From NCBI GenBank assembly GCA_013820875.1, contig JACDHS010000013.1:1-59034 (forward strand): a stretch of DNA of 59,034 bases. Direction: 5' to 3'. Positions within the stretch are counted from its first letter, which is position 1; each line of letters starts with the position of its first letter. This document shows, piece after piece, positions 37,037 through 45,960 of the stretch. Made by a program: the position numbers and the translations under genes. Source of the stretch: Verrucomicrobiota bacterium (lineage in GTDB: Bacteria; Verrucomicrobiota; Verrucomicrobiia; Limisphaerales; JACDHS01). The notes beneath the pieces were generated by a model, which ran no database searches, was not told the DNA's origin, and saw only the letters and a program-made list of their open reading frames with translations.

Positions 37037-38344
37037 ATGCCACTGCGCTTCGCTGTTTTATTTTTTTGGTCCTTAAGCTTTTGGGTATTAAACGCTCAAC
37101 AGCCCGGCCCGGGAGACTATGAATTCAAAGTGGTGGCGGATCGTCCTGACGCTCTTTACCAGGTGAAGGAGTCGGTGATTTTTAAGATCGCTCTTACCCG
37201 CAATGGGGAGCCAGTAACGACTGGCAAAATCACTTGTGTCCTGAGCAATGACGATGCGGTGGAATTGAAGAACGAGGAAATAGCTTTGTCCGAGAAGCCG
37301 ATGGTCATTGTGGGTAAATTGGATTTCCCCGGATTTTTACGCTGCAAGGCGACCTTCAAAGATGAGGCGGGCAAAACTCTCGTGGCCCTGGCTGGCGCGG
37401 GTATCGAGCCTTCGAAAATCAATGCGAGCGCCCCGGTGCCAAATGATTTCGATTCCTTTTGGGCGGCCAAGAAAAAAGCGCTGGCGCAAATTCCAATGGA
37501 ACCGGCCGTGACTCCGGTTGAATCGAAAAGGCCGACTGTTGAAAGCTTCGATGTGCAGCTCAAATGCTGGGGTGACGTGCCGGTTTCGGGCTACCTGGTT
37601 AAACCCAAAGGCGCCAAACCCAAAAGTCTGCCTGCGATAATCTTCTTCCATGCGGCCAACGTGGAAAGCGCATCGCTCATTGCTGCGACAGAAGGTGCCG
37701 AGGCCGGAATGCTGGCTTTCGATATCAATCCTCATGGCAGTCCCAATGGAAAACCGTTGGAGTTTTACCAGGAATTGGCGAAAGGGAAACTCGCGGGCTA
37801 TCCCGCCCAGGGAAGAGAGAGTCGGGACACCAGTTACTTTCTGGGCATGTTTTTGCGCGGTGTTCGTGCCGTTGACTATTTGACATCGCTGCCGGAATGG
37901 GATGGCAAAACGGTGATTTTGCGCGGCAGCAGCATGGGCGGCGGTCAGGCTTTTGCCGTAGCTGGACTCGATTCTCGCGTAACCGCGTTTGCAGCGAACG
38001 TTCCCGCACTGTGCGATCACACGGGCGCAATCGCCGGTTGGCCGAGGCTGGTGCAATTTGGGGCCGACGGAAAACCGACGAATCCCAACGTGTTTGAAAC
38101 AGCGCGGTATTTTGATGCGATGAACTTCGCGACCAGGACGAAGGCGGACGCACTGGTTTGCGTGGGATTTATTGACCATGTGTGCCGTCCGACCAGTGTC
38201 TATGCCGCCTACAATAATCTTCCAAGCAACAAGCGGATCATCAACGAACCGCTGATGAAACATGAAACCTTCCAGTCGACGACCGAATCATTCCGTCAAT
38301 TTTTCGCGGATCATATTGAGAAGATGAAGAAGTCCGTTCCCTAA
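37037..38344 (+). CDS. Exported acetyl-esterase-like alpha/beta hydrolase (AXE1 / CE7-like)
   Basis: A 435-aa protein. ATG 37037 gives a normal signal peptide (MPLRFAVLFFWSLSFWVLNA); an in-frame start at 36944 adds 31 residues. Residues ~30-140 form an N-terminal Ig-like domain; the hydrolase domain has a loose AXE1 (acetyl xylan esterase/cephalosporin-C deacetylase) pattern: Ser in RGSSMGGGQA, Asp in GFIDHVCRP, His in KHETFQS. Family enzymes remove acetyl groups from hemicellulose or oligosaccharides. This fits the polysaccharide-degradation genes elsewhere in the window. The substrate is inferred from family only. Confidence 0.85.
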   Translation: MPLRFAVLFFWSLSFWVLNAQQPGPGDYEFKVVADRPDALYQVKESVIFKIALTRNGEPVTTGKITCVLSNDDAVELKNEEIALSEKPMVIVGKLDFPGFLRCKATFKDEAGKTLVALAGAGIEPSKINASAPVPNDFDSFWAAKKKALAQIPMEPAVTPVESKRPTVESFDVQLKCWGDVPVSGYLVKPKGAKPKSLPAIIFFHAANVESASLIAATEGAEAGMLAFDINPHGSPNGKPLEFYQELAKGKLAGYPAQGRESRDTSYFLGMFLRGVRAVDYLTSLPEWDGKTVILRGSSMGGGQAFAVAGLDSRVTAFAANVPALCDHTGAIAGWPRLVQFGADGKPTNPNVFETARYFDAMNFATRTKADALVCVGFIDHVCRPTSVYAAYNNLPSNKRIINEPLMKHETFQSTTESFRQFFADHIEKMKKSVP

Positions 38345-38670
38345 AGGAAAGTTCTGTAAAGGATCAGTCTTATGCTTTCAGCAATAGGTCAAGTCCCGCT
38401 CCACAAGAAATGAGCGGTTGATGTGTTGGAGGGAGCAGTCATTAGCAATCGTTCGAGAAATCTGCGTCAGTAGTTCGAATCGTTGTCAGTTCCTGGGAAT
38501 TCGTCGCTGTAAACTTCTGAAGGCGGACCGAAGTAAAATATGTTCGTTGCGAACGGAGCCAGTGGATTGGTGTTCCCCCTCTGGAGTTTGGAAACATCAG
38601 GATAGTGTTGTATCGCCGCGACCGTCCTTCGAACCCCCCTGAGTTGTTCTTGTACATTTGCTTTGACGCG
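38345..38670. other. Intergenic region, nothing recognised
   Basis: About 325 nt between convergent genes. No repeat, RNA gene or convincing coding frame was found; several short frames overlap on both strands without homology I recognise. Confidence 0.4.
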
Positions 38671-39156
38671 TCACGAGTTTGTCAATGGCACGGTCAAGCG
38701 AGTGGTCAGGCGAGGATAATTGCCGCCGTAATTTGTTGCGACGGCGTAAGCGGCCTGATGCGCCGGGAGCACGGAGAACTCTTTGCGCCTGAACAAAGTT
38801 TTGCCGTTTTCGATTGTTTTTTCTTCCATATGAAAAACGAGCGAGAATTTGTTTAGGTCCGGTAGCCACACGTCGTCAGACAACGTTTCCACACTGAGTT
38901 GCAGGACCACCGGCTTGTCGCCTCGATTGGTCACCCAAAAAATCGGTCCCGCACTAGAACGCAGATTGGCAAAGTACGATCGATCTCTTGCGCCCATTGT
39001 CTTGTCGGACTGCAGGTCGATGTAGCGAATCAGAATCGGAGCATCTGGAACGGTTGGTGTATTGGTGAGGATCGACGCGGCTGGCGTCGTGGTTTCGGTT
39101 TGCGGTTTGCATCCGCAGAGCCAAAACAGCAGAAGGACAAGAAAACCTCGGTTCAT
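38671..39156 (-). CDS. Small lipoprotein of unknown function
   Basis: A 161-aa protein from ATG 39156 (an upstream ATG adds six residues). The signal MNRGFLVLLLFWLCGC has lipobox LCGC, and a Thr/Pro-rich linker follows. The mature part (SSAGPIFWVTNRGDKPVVLQ) looks like a single beta-sandwich. From general knowledge, similar small lipoproteins are common and uncharacterised in Verrucomicrobiota. It is a single-gene unit, with a MITE ~60 nt upstream. Confidence 0.65.
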   Translation of the reverse strand: MNRGFLVLLLFWLCGCKPQTETTTPAASILTNTPTVPDAPILIRYIDLQSDKTMGARDRSYFANLRSSAGPIFWVTNRGDKPVVLQLSVETLSDDVWLPDLNKFSLVFHMEEKTIENGKTLFRRKEFSVLPAHQAAYAVATNYGGNYPRLTTRLTVPLTNS

Positions 39157-39217
39157 TACCGGATGACATCCCAAACCCTAAGTCTTGAAAATGTAAATCG
39201 CACAAAAGGAGAGTTTC

Positions 39218-39393
39218 AAAAGGGGTCAGTCCTCACCATTTACACCAATCCGAGTTGAGTTTGAATTGAGTCATTGGATTGCTGCGCATCCTATAAATTC
39301 CTCTTGGATATTCAATCCTCAACGACAACGGTGGCATGCCAAACTTTCAGCGCGATTTATAACTTGTGTCAAACGTAAGGACTGACCCCTTTT
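39218..39393. mobile_element. 176-bp MITE with 19-bp terminal inverted repeats, copy B
   Basis: The left end AAAAGGGGTCAGTCCTCAC and the complement of the right end AAAAGGGGTCAGTCCTTAC match at 18 of 19 positions. The interior core TGAGTCATTGGATTGCTGCG is shared with the degenerate copy at 26611-26800. There is no frame inside. The end sequence resembles those of REP-associated or IS-derived miniature elements, but I cannot name the parent family. Confidence 0.8.
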
Positions 39394-39503
39394 ACACTAG
39401 GCACTGGCAGGCATCTCTTCCCAATTGGCAGTGGACTTGGTCCATCCGCATCACTCGATTGAGCGATAGTAAATAGCAACGTCCATCGGTTAACGTCGGA
39501 AAG

Positions 39504-40811
39504 ATGATTTGTGTCGCACGTAGTTTTCGAATCGCGGTTTTTGCCATTGTTGTTGCTTTGACAAGCTCTACCAGCCCGGCAAGACCCGCTGGAAAGGCAG
39601 AGAAAGTCGGTATCCCAACGGCTTTACCTGGGAAAGGGATGGTGTCCAATGGCGTCGATGTGCTGGTGGAGGAAAAGTTTAAATCGTTGAAAGGCCTGCG
39701 CATCGGGCTGATTACCAATCACTCCGGCACGGACCGTGACCGGAATCATTTGATCGATCTGCTAATCAAAGCGCCGGGGGTGAAATTAAAGGCCTTGTTC
39801 AGCCCTGAACATGGCATCCGCGGCGAGAGTGACAGTACCATTTCAGATGGCATTGACGCACAGACGGGCTTGCCGGTTTACAGCCTGTTCGGAAAACGTC
39901 CGCCACGTGAACCGGCGGATACTTACATTCAGCGCGTGTTCGAGACTCGCAAGCCGAAGCCGGAACATCTCGCCGAGCTGGATGCTTTGGTGTTCGACAT
40001 CCAGGACATTGGCTGCCGATTTTACACTTACGTTTCCACCATGGGACTTTGCATGGAAGCGGCGAAGGACGCGGGCATTCGTTTCATTGTCCTGGACAGG
40101 GCGAATCCGATCAATGGCGTAGCGGTCCAGGGACCGGTTCAGGATTATCCCATCAGCTTCATCGGCTTTCATGACACGCCGTTGCGCCACGGAATGACGG
40201 TGGGCGAACTGGCGAGGATGTTCAACGAGGAGAAAAAGATTCACGTGAACCTGACGGTGATCCCATTGCGAAATTGGAAGCGCGACTTGTGGTTTGATCA
40301 GACCGGGTTGCCGTGGATCAATCCTTCACCCAACATTCGCAATCTAAACCAGGCGATTCTTTATCCGGGGGTGGGCGTGATCGAAGGCGCCAACATCTCG
40401 GTGGGCCGCGGAACGGACACGCCATTCGAAGTGGTGGGCGCGCCCTACATTGATGGCGTCCGGCTCGCCGCCGACTTGAATGATTTCAAACTGGAGGGGG
40501 TGCGCTTTGAACCGATCCGTTTCACGCCAACGTCCACCAAGTTCCCGCGCAAGGAATGTGGCGGTGTTCGCATCGTCCTGATGGATCGCAACCGCTGCAA
40601 TGCCGTGGATGTTGGTCTCGCGATTGCGCAGGCAGTCTATCGGCTCTACCCGGAGGATTTCGATATTGACCGATTGCAGCGGCACCTGGGCCATCCCCCG
40701 ACGCTGAGTATCCTTAAAAGCGGTAAAAGTCTTGCGGAGATTCGGCAAACCTGGTCCGCGAAGCTGGAGGAATTCGAACAGCGGCGAAGCAGGTATCTGT
40801 TGTATAATTGA
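39504..40811 (+). CDS. namZ: NamZ-type exo-beta-N-acetylmuramidase (DUF1343), copy 2
   Basis: A 435-aa DUF1343 protein with an N-terminal signal (VFAIVVALTSSTSPA). Family blocks: LFSPEHGIRGE (E102), TGLPVYSLFG, DIQDIGCRFYTY, GRGTDTPFE and LPWINPSPNI. Compared with copy 1 it keeps the canonical DxQDxG block and has an extra ~20-residue segment (PPREPADTYIQRVFETRKPK). The two copies are diverged paralogues, not a recent duplication, and may differ in substrate or localisation. A MITE lies ~110 nt upstream; the last 46 nt including the stop have a relic copy at 26531-26576. Confidence 0.9.
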   Translation: MICVARSFRIAVFAIVVALTSSTSPARPAGKAEKVGIPTALPGKGMVSNGVDVLVEEKFKSLKGLRIGLITNHSGTDRDRNHLIDLLIKAPGVKLKALFSPEHGIRGESDSTISDGIDAQTGLPVYSLFGKRPPREPADTYIQRVFETRKPKPEHLAELDALVFDIQDIGCRFYTYVSTMGLCMEAAKDAGIRFIVLDRANPINGVAVQGPVQDYPISFIGFHDTPLRHGMTVGELARMFNEEKKIHVNLTVIPLRNWKRDLWFDQTGLPWINPSPNIRNLNQAILYPGVGVIEGANISVGRGTDTPFEVVGAPYIDGVRLAADLNDFKLEGVRFEPIRFTPTSTKFPRKECGGVRIVLMDRNRCNAVDVGLAIAQAVYRLYPEDFDIDRLQRHLGHPPTLSILKSGKSLAEIRQTWSAKLEEFEQRRSRYLLYN

Positions 40812-41086
40812 GCCGCTGACCTTTGCCGATGCTGAGCCGCAATGGTATCAGTTCAGCGAACCGGCGACCGTGATTGATCCTTGAACGGCAGTTAAATAGC
40901 CGCGAAAAAGAGTAATCCCACGGTGCGGCTGATGCTGCGCTCATCACGCTTTGAATTTGTTGAACCACATATCCTTGTCGGTTTTGTGATTTTTGCGTTC
41001 TTTCGCGGCTATTCACTGCCGGCTTAGGAGGTCAATACCAACGGAGACTTCCTTCCGGAAACCAACTGTGATTTGATAACGTCACA
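40812..41086. other. Intergenic region, nothing firm
   Basis: 275 nt with no gene recognised. The short minus-strand frame (40714-41016) overlaps the namZ 3' end and is a shadow. Confidence 0.4.
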
Positions 41087-41821
41087 ATGCAGACTATGAA
41101 CTCGCGGTTTTCCAGTTCCATTCTCCAAAATCGTTTGTCAACTGCTCTCCCGGTCTTGTTGTTTCTGTTCGTTCTGGCCGGACCATTAGTGGCCTCCGAT
41201 CGCTATGGACTGACGAACCGCCTGGACTCCGTGGCGTTGCTCGCTCCCCCGCCTCTTGAAGGTTCGGCAGAGTACAAAGCAGACATCGCAAGCGCACGGG
41301 CAGTGTTCAACGAACGCACTCCCGGCGATGAAGCCCGCGCCATCACACTGCAAAAGCTTATCATCTTCAATTTCACACCAGCGATCGGAGACTTTTTACA
41401 ACCGGGCAAATTTCCGAAGACAGAAGCTTTCTTTGACAACATGAAACCGGAAATCAAACCGGCTATTGACGCTCCAAAGGATCACTGGAAACGGATCCGC
41501 CCGTACGACGTGGACAAGAAACTTTGGCTCGGTGAACCGGAATCGAGTTTCAGCTATCCCAGCGGTCACGCGACGGTCGGGATGATCCAGGCTTTGGTCC
41601 TGGCCGAATTGTTTCCGGACAAGCGCGAGGCGATCCTGGCAATTGGCCGCGACTTCGGATGGGCCCGTGTGGTGATTGGAAAACATTTCCCGACAGACGT
41701 TTACGCCGGGCGCGTTCTTGCCCAGGGAATCGTTCGCGAACTGATGGCCAGCCCCGAATTTCAGAAGGATCTGGCCGTAGCCAAAGCCGAACTGCAAGCG
41801 GCGCTGAATAATTCGAAATAG
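41087..41821 (+). CDS. Exported class A non-specific acid phosphatase (PAP2 family)
   Basis: A 244-aa protein with a signal peptide (~residues 18-37, LVASDRY). It carries the three-part signature of the PAP2/class A acid phosphatases: K131-x6-R138-P139, P158-S-G-H161, and R194-x5-H200-x3-D204. The usual Ser before R194 is Ala, a minor deviation. Class A enzymes release phosphate from organic monoesters in the periplasm. No neighbour suggests a particular substrate; the next genes are convergent on the other strand. Confidence 0.9.
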   Translation: MQTMNSRFSSSILQNRLSTALPVLLFLFVLAGPLVASDRYGLTNRLDSVALLAPPPLEGSAEYKADIASARAVFNERTPGDEARAITLQKLIIFNFTPAIGDFLQPGKFPKTEAFFDNMKPEIKPAIDAPKDHWKRIRPYDVDKKLWLGEPESSFSYPSGHATVGMIQALVLAELFPDKREAILAIGRDFGWARVVIGKHFPTDVYAGRVLAQGIVRELMASPEFQKDLAVAKAELQAALNNSK

Positions 41822-41825
41822 ATCT

Positions 41826-42599
41826 TCAACCGTAACCACTGCGGCCACCGCTGGAAGGTTCGGGAATGACGGAACCGAATCCACCCGCGCTGCTGCGACG
41901 CAGACCGATCATCGCAATCGCCCGTTGCCATAACATTTTGAAATTGGATGGAGGAATGACCTTCAGCGGTTCGGCCATGCTGACGGAACGATCACGATCG
42001 TAGGAAAAAAGTTCAATCTTTGCGTCCTGCCATCGCAAAAGCACGTGGGCCAGGTCCGACGCCGGCCGATGCATTCCACCCCTTTGAAATAGCAGGACGC
42101 GACGGATCCCGTGGGACAATAAAAAGTTCGCCGATGGAAAATCCTGTGGAAAGACCACGGAACGATTGTCGAATTTCCCCGGTGTGGGAGAAATCGCCCC
42201 TGCGCGATTGGAATCGAGCAGGAAGGCTGGCGGAGCATTCGGAGGAAGGTGCGTTTCCAGTAATCTTTCCGCACCCGCCATCAGCATTTTTTGAGTGAAA
42301 CTGACATCCACCAAAGTTAACGCGAGCCCATGCTTACGCATCCCGGAAGCTGAATTGAACAGGGGGACAGGCCGATAACCATCCTGCGCCAGCGCGATAC
42401 CAGTGCGCACGGACAGGTCGCCGGGTAAATCAATCACGATCGCGGTGCCCTGATCCTGTTCAATGTCGATCCGTGGCCAATCAATGCTCGTTGAGGGAGG
42501 CATTACCGTCTCCATTTCGGCGAAGAGCACCGGTTTCGCCCAACGTGACCAGATGGAATCCGATGGAGCCCAAATATTAAAAAGATGAGAACCGTTCAT
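41826..42599 (-). CDS. Uncharacterised protein of the ATP-grasp/DUF350 operon
   Basis: A 257-aa soluble protein of unknown function, third in a minus-strand operon. Its start overlaps the ATP-grasp stop (ATGA), so translation is coupled. Segments such as GTAIVIDLPGDLSVRTGIAL and VVFPQDFPSANFLLSHGIRR suggest an alpha/beta fold with parallel strands. The C-terminal ~30 residues are Gly/Ser-rich (SSAGGFGSVIPEPSSGGRSG), a possible flexible tail or modification target. There are no membrane spans and no signal peptide. Its strict coupling suggests it works with the ATP-grasp ligase, perhaps as substrate-binding partner or acceptor; that is inference. Confidence 0.75.
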   Translation of the reverse strand: MNGSHLFNIWAPSDSIWSRWAKPVLFAEMETVMPPSTSIDWPRIDIEQDQGTAIVIDLPGDLSVRTGIALAQDGYRPVPLFNSASGMRKHGLALTLVDVSFTQKMLMAGAERLLETHLPPNAPPAFLLDSNRAGAISPTPGKFDNRSVVFPQDFPSANFLLSHGIRRVLLFQRGGMHRPASDLAHVLLRWQDAKIELFSYDRDRSVSMAEPLKVIPPSNFKMLWQRAIAMIGLRRSSAGGFGSVIPEPSSGGRSGYG

Positions 42600-43846
42600 G
42601 CGACGAGTTGTTGTTGTTGTTTCGAAGGGTTGGCCACCAAGACTGCTATGTCCTGCGCTCGATGATTGATCAAGCCGTTGGAACTGATGCGCCCATAAGC
42701 TCCGGCAGCTCTTCCATCAATCGTATAGACGCCGATGCAGGGGAAAGTTTTTTCGTTGTTCAAAAACAGCGGTACCGGTTCGAAGCGGCGTTGAGCAATC
42801 CATTCATCAGGATCGCGACGCGCGGCTTTCCGAATGCTCTTCCATTCTTTCTCATCGGTTGCGCCATACAGGCCGATGCTTTCACCGACACGCCCCAGCG
42901 CGGGTTTCAAAACCCAGTCACGTTCATTGCTCCAGTCCACCTGCGAAAGAGCGGCAGTCTCCGGCAACAACCTGCGCCAGGCCGGAGCCTTTGTTGCAAG
43001 TTGGTTCCAGACGATTGGCAAACGTTTGCTTTGCGTAAGCAGAGCCGTCGCCGGATTGCACAGCGGCGTTTCGCTCCCGTGAAAGAAATGAAACCAATCG
43101 CATCGCCGCGGAAGATTCGGCAGCCATTCCGCAGGGAAAAAGCGAAAAACAAAATCAACCGGTCCGTTGAACCAATCGCTTGCAACAGATGCTTTTCCAT
43201 TGGCCCAGCGAAGATGATCGGGTGCGACCAGCACAGCTTGAATGCCGCGGTGTTCGAGTTTTTTCGCGAGAAAAACCATCACCTGACGATCATCGGTGAA
43301 CGCCGTCGCATGAACGAGCGCAACGATGCGATGTTCCCGGGCCGTTTCTGCCATGGCATCCGCCAGCATATCGGCAGGGCTGGAAAAAGAGGTGCCTGGA
43401 TATTGCTCCGAGATGAGAGAGGTGAATCCCGATGCCTCGACAAACCCACCCGGCACATCGGTGTTCGCTTCGGAGATTTTCCAACCATGCGTGGTAAAAT
43501 GAAAATCGAACCGCATGATTCTCGCGGAACCAGCAGAAGGTTTTGACTCGGAAACCTGTTCGAAAATCTTGCGAATGGAACGTGGGAAACTCAGTTGCTT
43601 GTGCAATGAAGGTTTGGCGACCAGTTCCGCTTCAATGGCCATGGTTTCCGATGCCAACTCTTCTGCCAGTAGAGATATTTCCTGCCAATCGGCGTGGTTC
43701 AGGATCAGCGGAAATGGGCAGAGGGTCGAAACGTCTTCGACCTGTGGATCCCATTTGCAGCATTCGAAGATGGTGCGATGCCGAATCTGCGCGAACAGAG
43801 TCGGCGGCAGGGGTTCGACCGTTTGCCACGGAAGGTTCACGCCCAT
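42596..43846 (-). CDS. Glutathionylspermidine synthase-like ATP-grasp ligase (YgiC/YjfC type)
   Basis: A 416-aa protein of the GSP_synth preATP-grasp/ATP-grasp family without the amidase domain of true Gsp. Recognisable blocks: RFDFHFTTHGWKISEANTD followed by VPGGFVEASG, DWVLKPALGRVGESIGLYG (glycine-rich ATP loop), and DEWIAQRRFEPVPLF. The family forms amide bonds between a carboxylate and an amine using ATP; in these stand-alone forms the substrates are unknown. It overlaps the membrane protein gene upstream by 10 bp and the uncharacterised gene downstream by 4 bp. ATP-grasp members linked to DUF350 proteins have been described as possible peptide- or lipid-modifying systems. Confidence 0.85.
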   Translation of the reverse strand: MGVNLPWQTVEPLPPTLFAQIRHRTIFECCKWDPQVEDVSTLCPFPLILNHADWQEISLLAEELASETMAIEAELVAKPSLHKQLSFPRSIRKIFEQVSESKPSAGSARIMRFDFHFTTHGWKISEANTDVPGGFVEASGFTSLISEQYPGTSFSSPADMLADAMAETAREHRIVALVHATAFTDDRQVMVFLAKKLEHRGIQAVLVAPDHLRWANGKASVASDWFNGPVDFVFRFFPAEWLPNLPRRCDWFHFFHGSETPLCNPATALLTQSKRLPIVWNQLATKAPAWRRLLPETAALSQVDWSNERDWVLKPALGRVGESIGLYGATDEKEWKSIRKAARRDPDEWIAQRRFEPVPLFLNNEKTFPCIGVYTIDGRAAGAYGRISSNGLINHRAQDIAVLVANPSKQQQQLVA

Positions 43847-44637
43847 GGTCCTTTGAAAAACAGCACCACAGCACTAATGACAATGTAAAGGGCGGCAGGC
43901 ATTGCTCCGTAGATGAATGTTTCTGAGGAGGGACGATCGGTTCTCGGCAGTGTCATTTTTTCGAACGGTATTGCCGCTCCCAATACAAACAACACCGGCC
44001 ATCCGGTTTTAACAAAATCTTCAGCAGTTGCCTCCGCGGATACCCAGTCGCCGGCCGCAGCCCGGCCAAGGATCAAACCAATCGCCACGAAGAATCCGGC
44101 CAACCGCACTCCTGCGGCCGGATCGCGCTCGATCGTAACGGTATCTGCCAGTGAAGTGAACAGATGCAGAAGAATCCAAAGCAGATAAAAAGTTCCCGTG
44201 GCCAGAGCTGCGGTAAATACCACAACCCACCAACCCGGCCCATCGCCAATGTTGCCACCAGCAAAACATAATGTGATTCCCAACAACGCTCCGGATACAG
44301 CATAGCCTGCCGCTTTGTTTTTGCGCTCGATGACATCGTCCCGCGCACTCAGGCCGAGAAAGCCCAGGGCACTACGAGTCAGGCCAACCCATGCGGAACC
44401 CATGAGCATGTATAACATGATGTACTGCCCATCATCACGCACATCGTGCGCAGCAAAGCTTTTAAGGACACCCAACAGGACCAATGCGGCAAGGAGAGGT
44501 GTCAGAAATAGACTCGACCGATCGACTACATTTGAGGAAAGGTGCGCAACTGTGGAAGCTTCCCAATACCACTTGATCCAAGTGATCGCGCCAACCACCA
44601 AACAAATGATTAAAGCAAACGTTTCGTCGGGGGACAT
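43837..44637 (-). CDS. DUF350-like multi-pass membrane protein
   Basis: A 266-aa integral membrane protein with about eight hydrophobic spans arranged as two similar halves (AAGYAVSGALLGITLCFAGG in the first, GVRLAGFFVAIGLILGRAAA in the second). This matches the duplicated DUF350/YjfL-like family, which often accompanies YjfC-type ATP-grasp ligases. It is first in the three-gene operon; its stop overlaps the ATP-grasp start by 10 bp. A channel or lipid-associated role is conceivable, but nothing in the sequence demonstrates it. Confidence 0.75.
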   Translation of the reverse strand: MSPDETFALIICLVVGAITWIKWYWEASTVAHLSSNVVDRSSLFLTPLLAALVLLGVLKSFAAHDVRDDGQYIMLYMLMGSAWVGLTRSALGFLGLSARDDVIERKNKAAGYAVSGALLGITLCFAGGNIGDGPGWWVVVFTAALATGTFYLLWILLHLFTSLADTVTIERDPAAGVRLAGFFVAIGLILGRAAAGDWVSAEATAEDFVKTGWPVLFVLGAAIPFEKMTLPRTDRPSSETFIYGAMPAALYIVISAVVLFFKGPWA

Positions 44638-45237
44638 CGTTGGCCGATATATGGGGACGGCTCAGAACATGCGTCAATCTGAAAGTAAGTAACTGATCAG
44701 CACGGGGCGCGATTAAAAGCAAGTCGTGGAAAATCTGTCAATACTGCGATGGAAGGGGGCCAACCACGCCACTTTTTCGTTCTGTTTTGGACACCTGGTT
44801 GGCCAACCCACCTACTTTTTCGTTCTGTTTTAGGCACCTGGTTGGCCAACCCTGCTACTTTTTCGTTCTGTTTTGGACACCTAGTTGGCCAACCCTGCTA
44901 CTTTTTCGTTCTGTTTTGGACACCTAGTTGGCCAACCCTGCTACTTTTTCGTTCCGTTTTGACGGCAAGTTGGCCAACCAGGGTTCTAAAACAGAACGAA
45001 AAAATGGATAAACAGCCCGTTTTCCTTACTTTTGGGTTATTCTCGCGGGAATTTGGGTGGAAAAGGGCCATCCGTAGCCGATTAAAACCCATGCACAAGA
45101 TTCCGCCAAGTCTTGGAGTAGACCGCAGGGCGGCGTCCAAGATCTGGCAAAAATTCATCACCCATTTTTAATCTACACCCAAATTCCTCTGTACTGGGTT
45201 CTCTGATTGGCAGCGGCACAAATCTTTTGTTAAGCTC
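44638..45237. other. Intergenic region holding the 43-bp minisatellite
   Basis: 600 nt between the divergent membrane protein and pseudopilin genes. It contains the tandem array at 44758-45006. The frame at 44749-45171 reads through the array because 43 bp is not a multiple of three; I do not accept it as a gene. 45007-45237 shows no recognised feature. Confidence 0.6.
44758..45006. repeat. 43-bp tandem repeat with inverted terminal copy
   Basis: Five copies of a unit containing TTGGCCAACC, CTACTTTTTCGTTCTGTTTT and GGACACCT occur at a 42-43 bp spacing (CGTTCTG or its variant at 44779, 44821, 44864, 44907 and 44950). At the end, TTGGCCAACC (44973-44982) is followed by the reverse complement of the unit core (AAAACAGAACGAAAAAATGG), so the array can fold against its last unit. 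Units are nearly identical in the last three copies, which means recent expansion. No spacers exist, so it is not a CRISPR. Confidence 0.9.
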
Positions 45238-45960
45238 ATGCACATGTCACCTATGCGTCGAAGAGAAATTGCCTTCACTCTTATCGAATTGCTCGTGGTG
45301 ATAGCGATCATTGCGATCCTCGCCGGGATGTTGTTGCCTGCTCTCGCTGGTGCCAAAGAACGGGCGAACCGCACCAAATGCAAAAGCAACATGCGCCAGG
45401 CAATTTTGGGTGTGCATATGTATGGGATCGATAATAAGGAGCATGTGCCCCCGTCACGGGATCCCAATAACAGCGATGCAAGCCATACCATCCGGGTAGC
45501 CGGACTTACCTTTACAAATATAGTTCGTTCCACAGGCAATTCCAATGTTCTCGATTGTCCGAATATCCGATTCGGAAGTCAGCAGCGATACCATTCGGCC
45601 TACGGTTATCTGATCGGCAATCAGTATCTCGGAAATGCACGAGAACCCTCTTTTTCACAAGTTAACCCACTTTACTGGCATTCTCCACAGCGCACCAGCG
45701 ACTCGGGAACGAATGTGATTATTGCCGATTCCAATCACTGGGGAACAGACGGGTTGAAGCTCGCTCCGCATGGCAGAACTGGTCCGATCTTGCAGAATGG
45801 AACATCTTTTACGCGTGGGTTGCCCGGAGTTACTGCTGCACAGATCGGTGCGGTCGGCGGAAATGTTGGGCTACTCGACGGCTCTGTGAGTTGGAAGAAG
45901 CTTTCACAGATGAAGACCAACAATGCCTCCTCTTATCCCTACTACTACGGGCTCTGGTGA
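45238..45960 (+). CDS. Type II pseudopilin-like protein (PVC type)
   Basis: A 240-aa protein. The N-terminus [20 protein letters not shown] is a class III (prepilin) signal with Glu at +5 and a ~20-residue hydrophobic helix; the residue before the cleavage site is Ala rather than Gly. The C-terminal part, ending [20 protein letters not shown], matches the H-x9-DG-type pseudopilins (DUF1559-like), abundant in Planctomycetes and Verrucomicrobia. It is probably inserted into a type II secretion-like pilus. Starts at 45244 and 45253 are also possible. No assembly genes are nearby. Confidence 0.85.
   Translation: MHMSPMRRREIAFTLIELLVVIAIIAILAGMLLPALAGAKERANRTKCKSNMRQAILGVHMYGIDNKEHVPPSRDPNNSDASHTIRVAGLTFTNIVRSTGNSNVLDCPNIRFGSQQRYHSAYGYLIGNQYLGNAREPSFSQVNPLYWHSPQRTSDSGTNVIIADSNHWGTDGLKLAPHGRTGPILQNGTSFTRGLPGVTAAQIGAVGGNVGLLDGSVSWKKLSQMKTNNASSYPYYYGLW

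Noticed and set aside
44758-45006. CRISPR array
   Set aside because: Units are contiguous with no variable spacers; the whole 43 bp is conserved, and no cas gene is nearby.
44749-45171. 140-aa protein spanning the minisatellite
   Set aside because: The frame changes phase at every unit because 43 is not divisible by three, so the translation cycles through three peptides with no recognisable fold; the start is inside the repeat.
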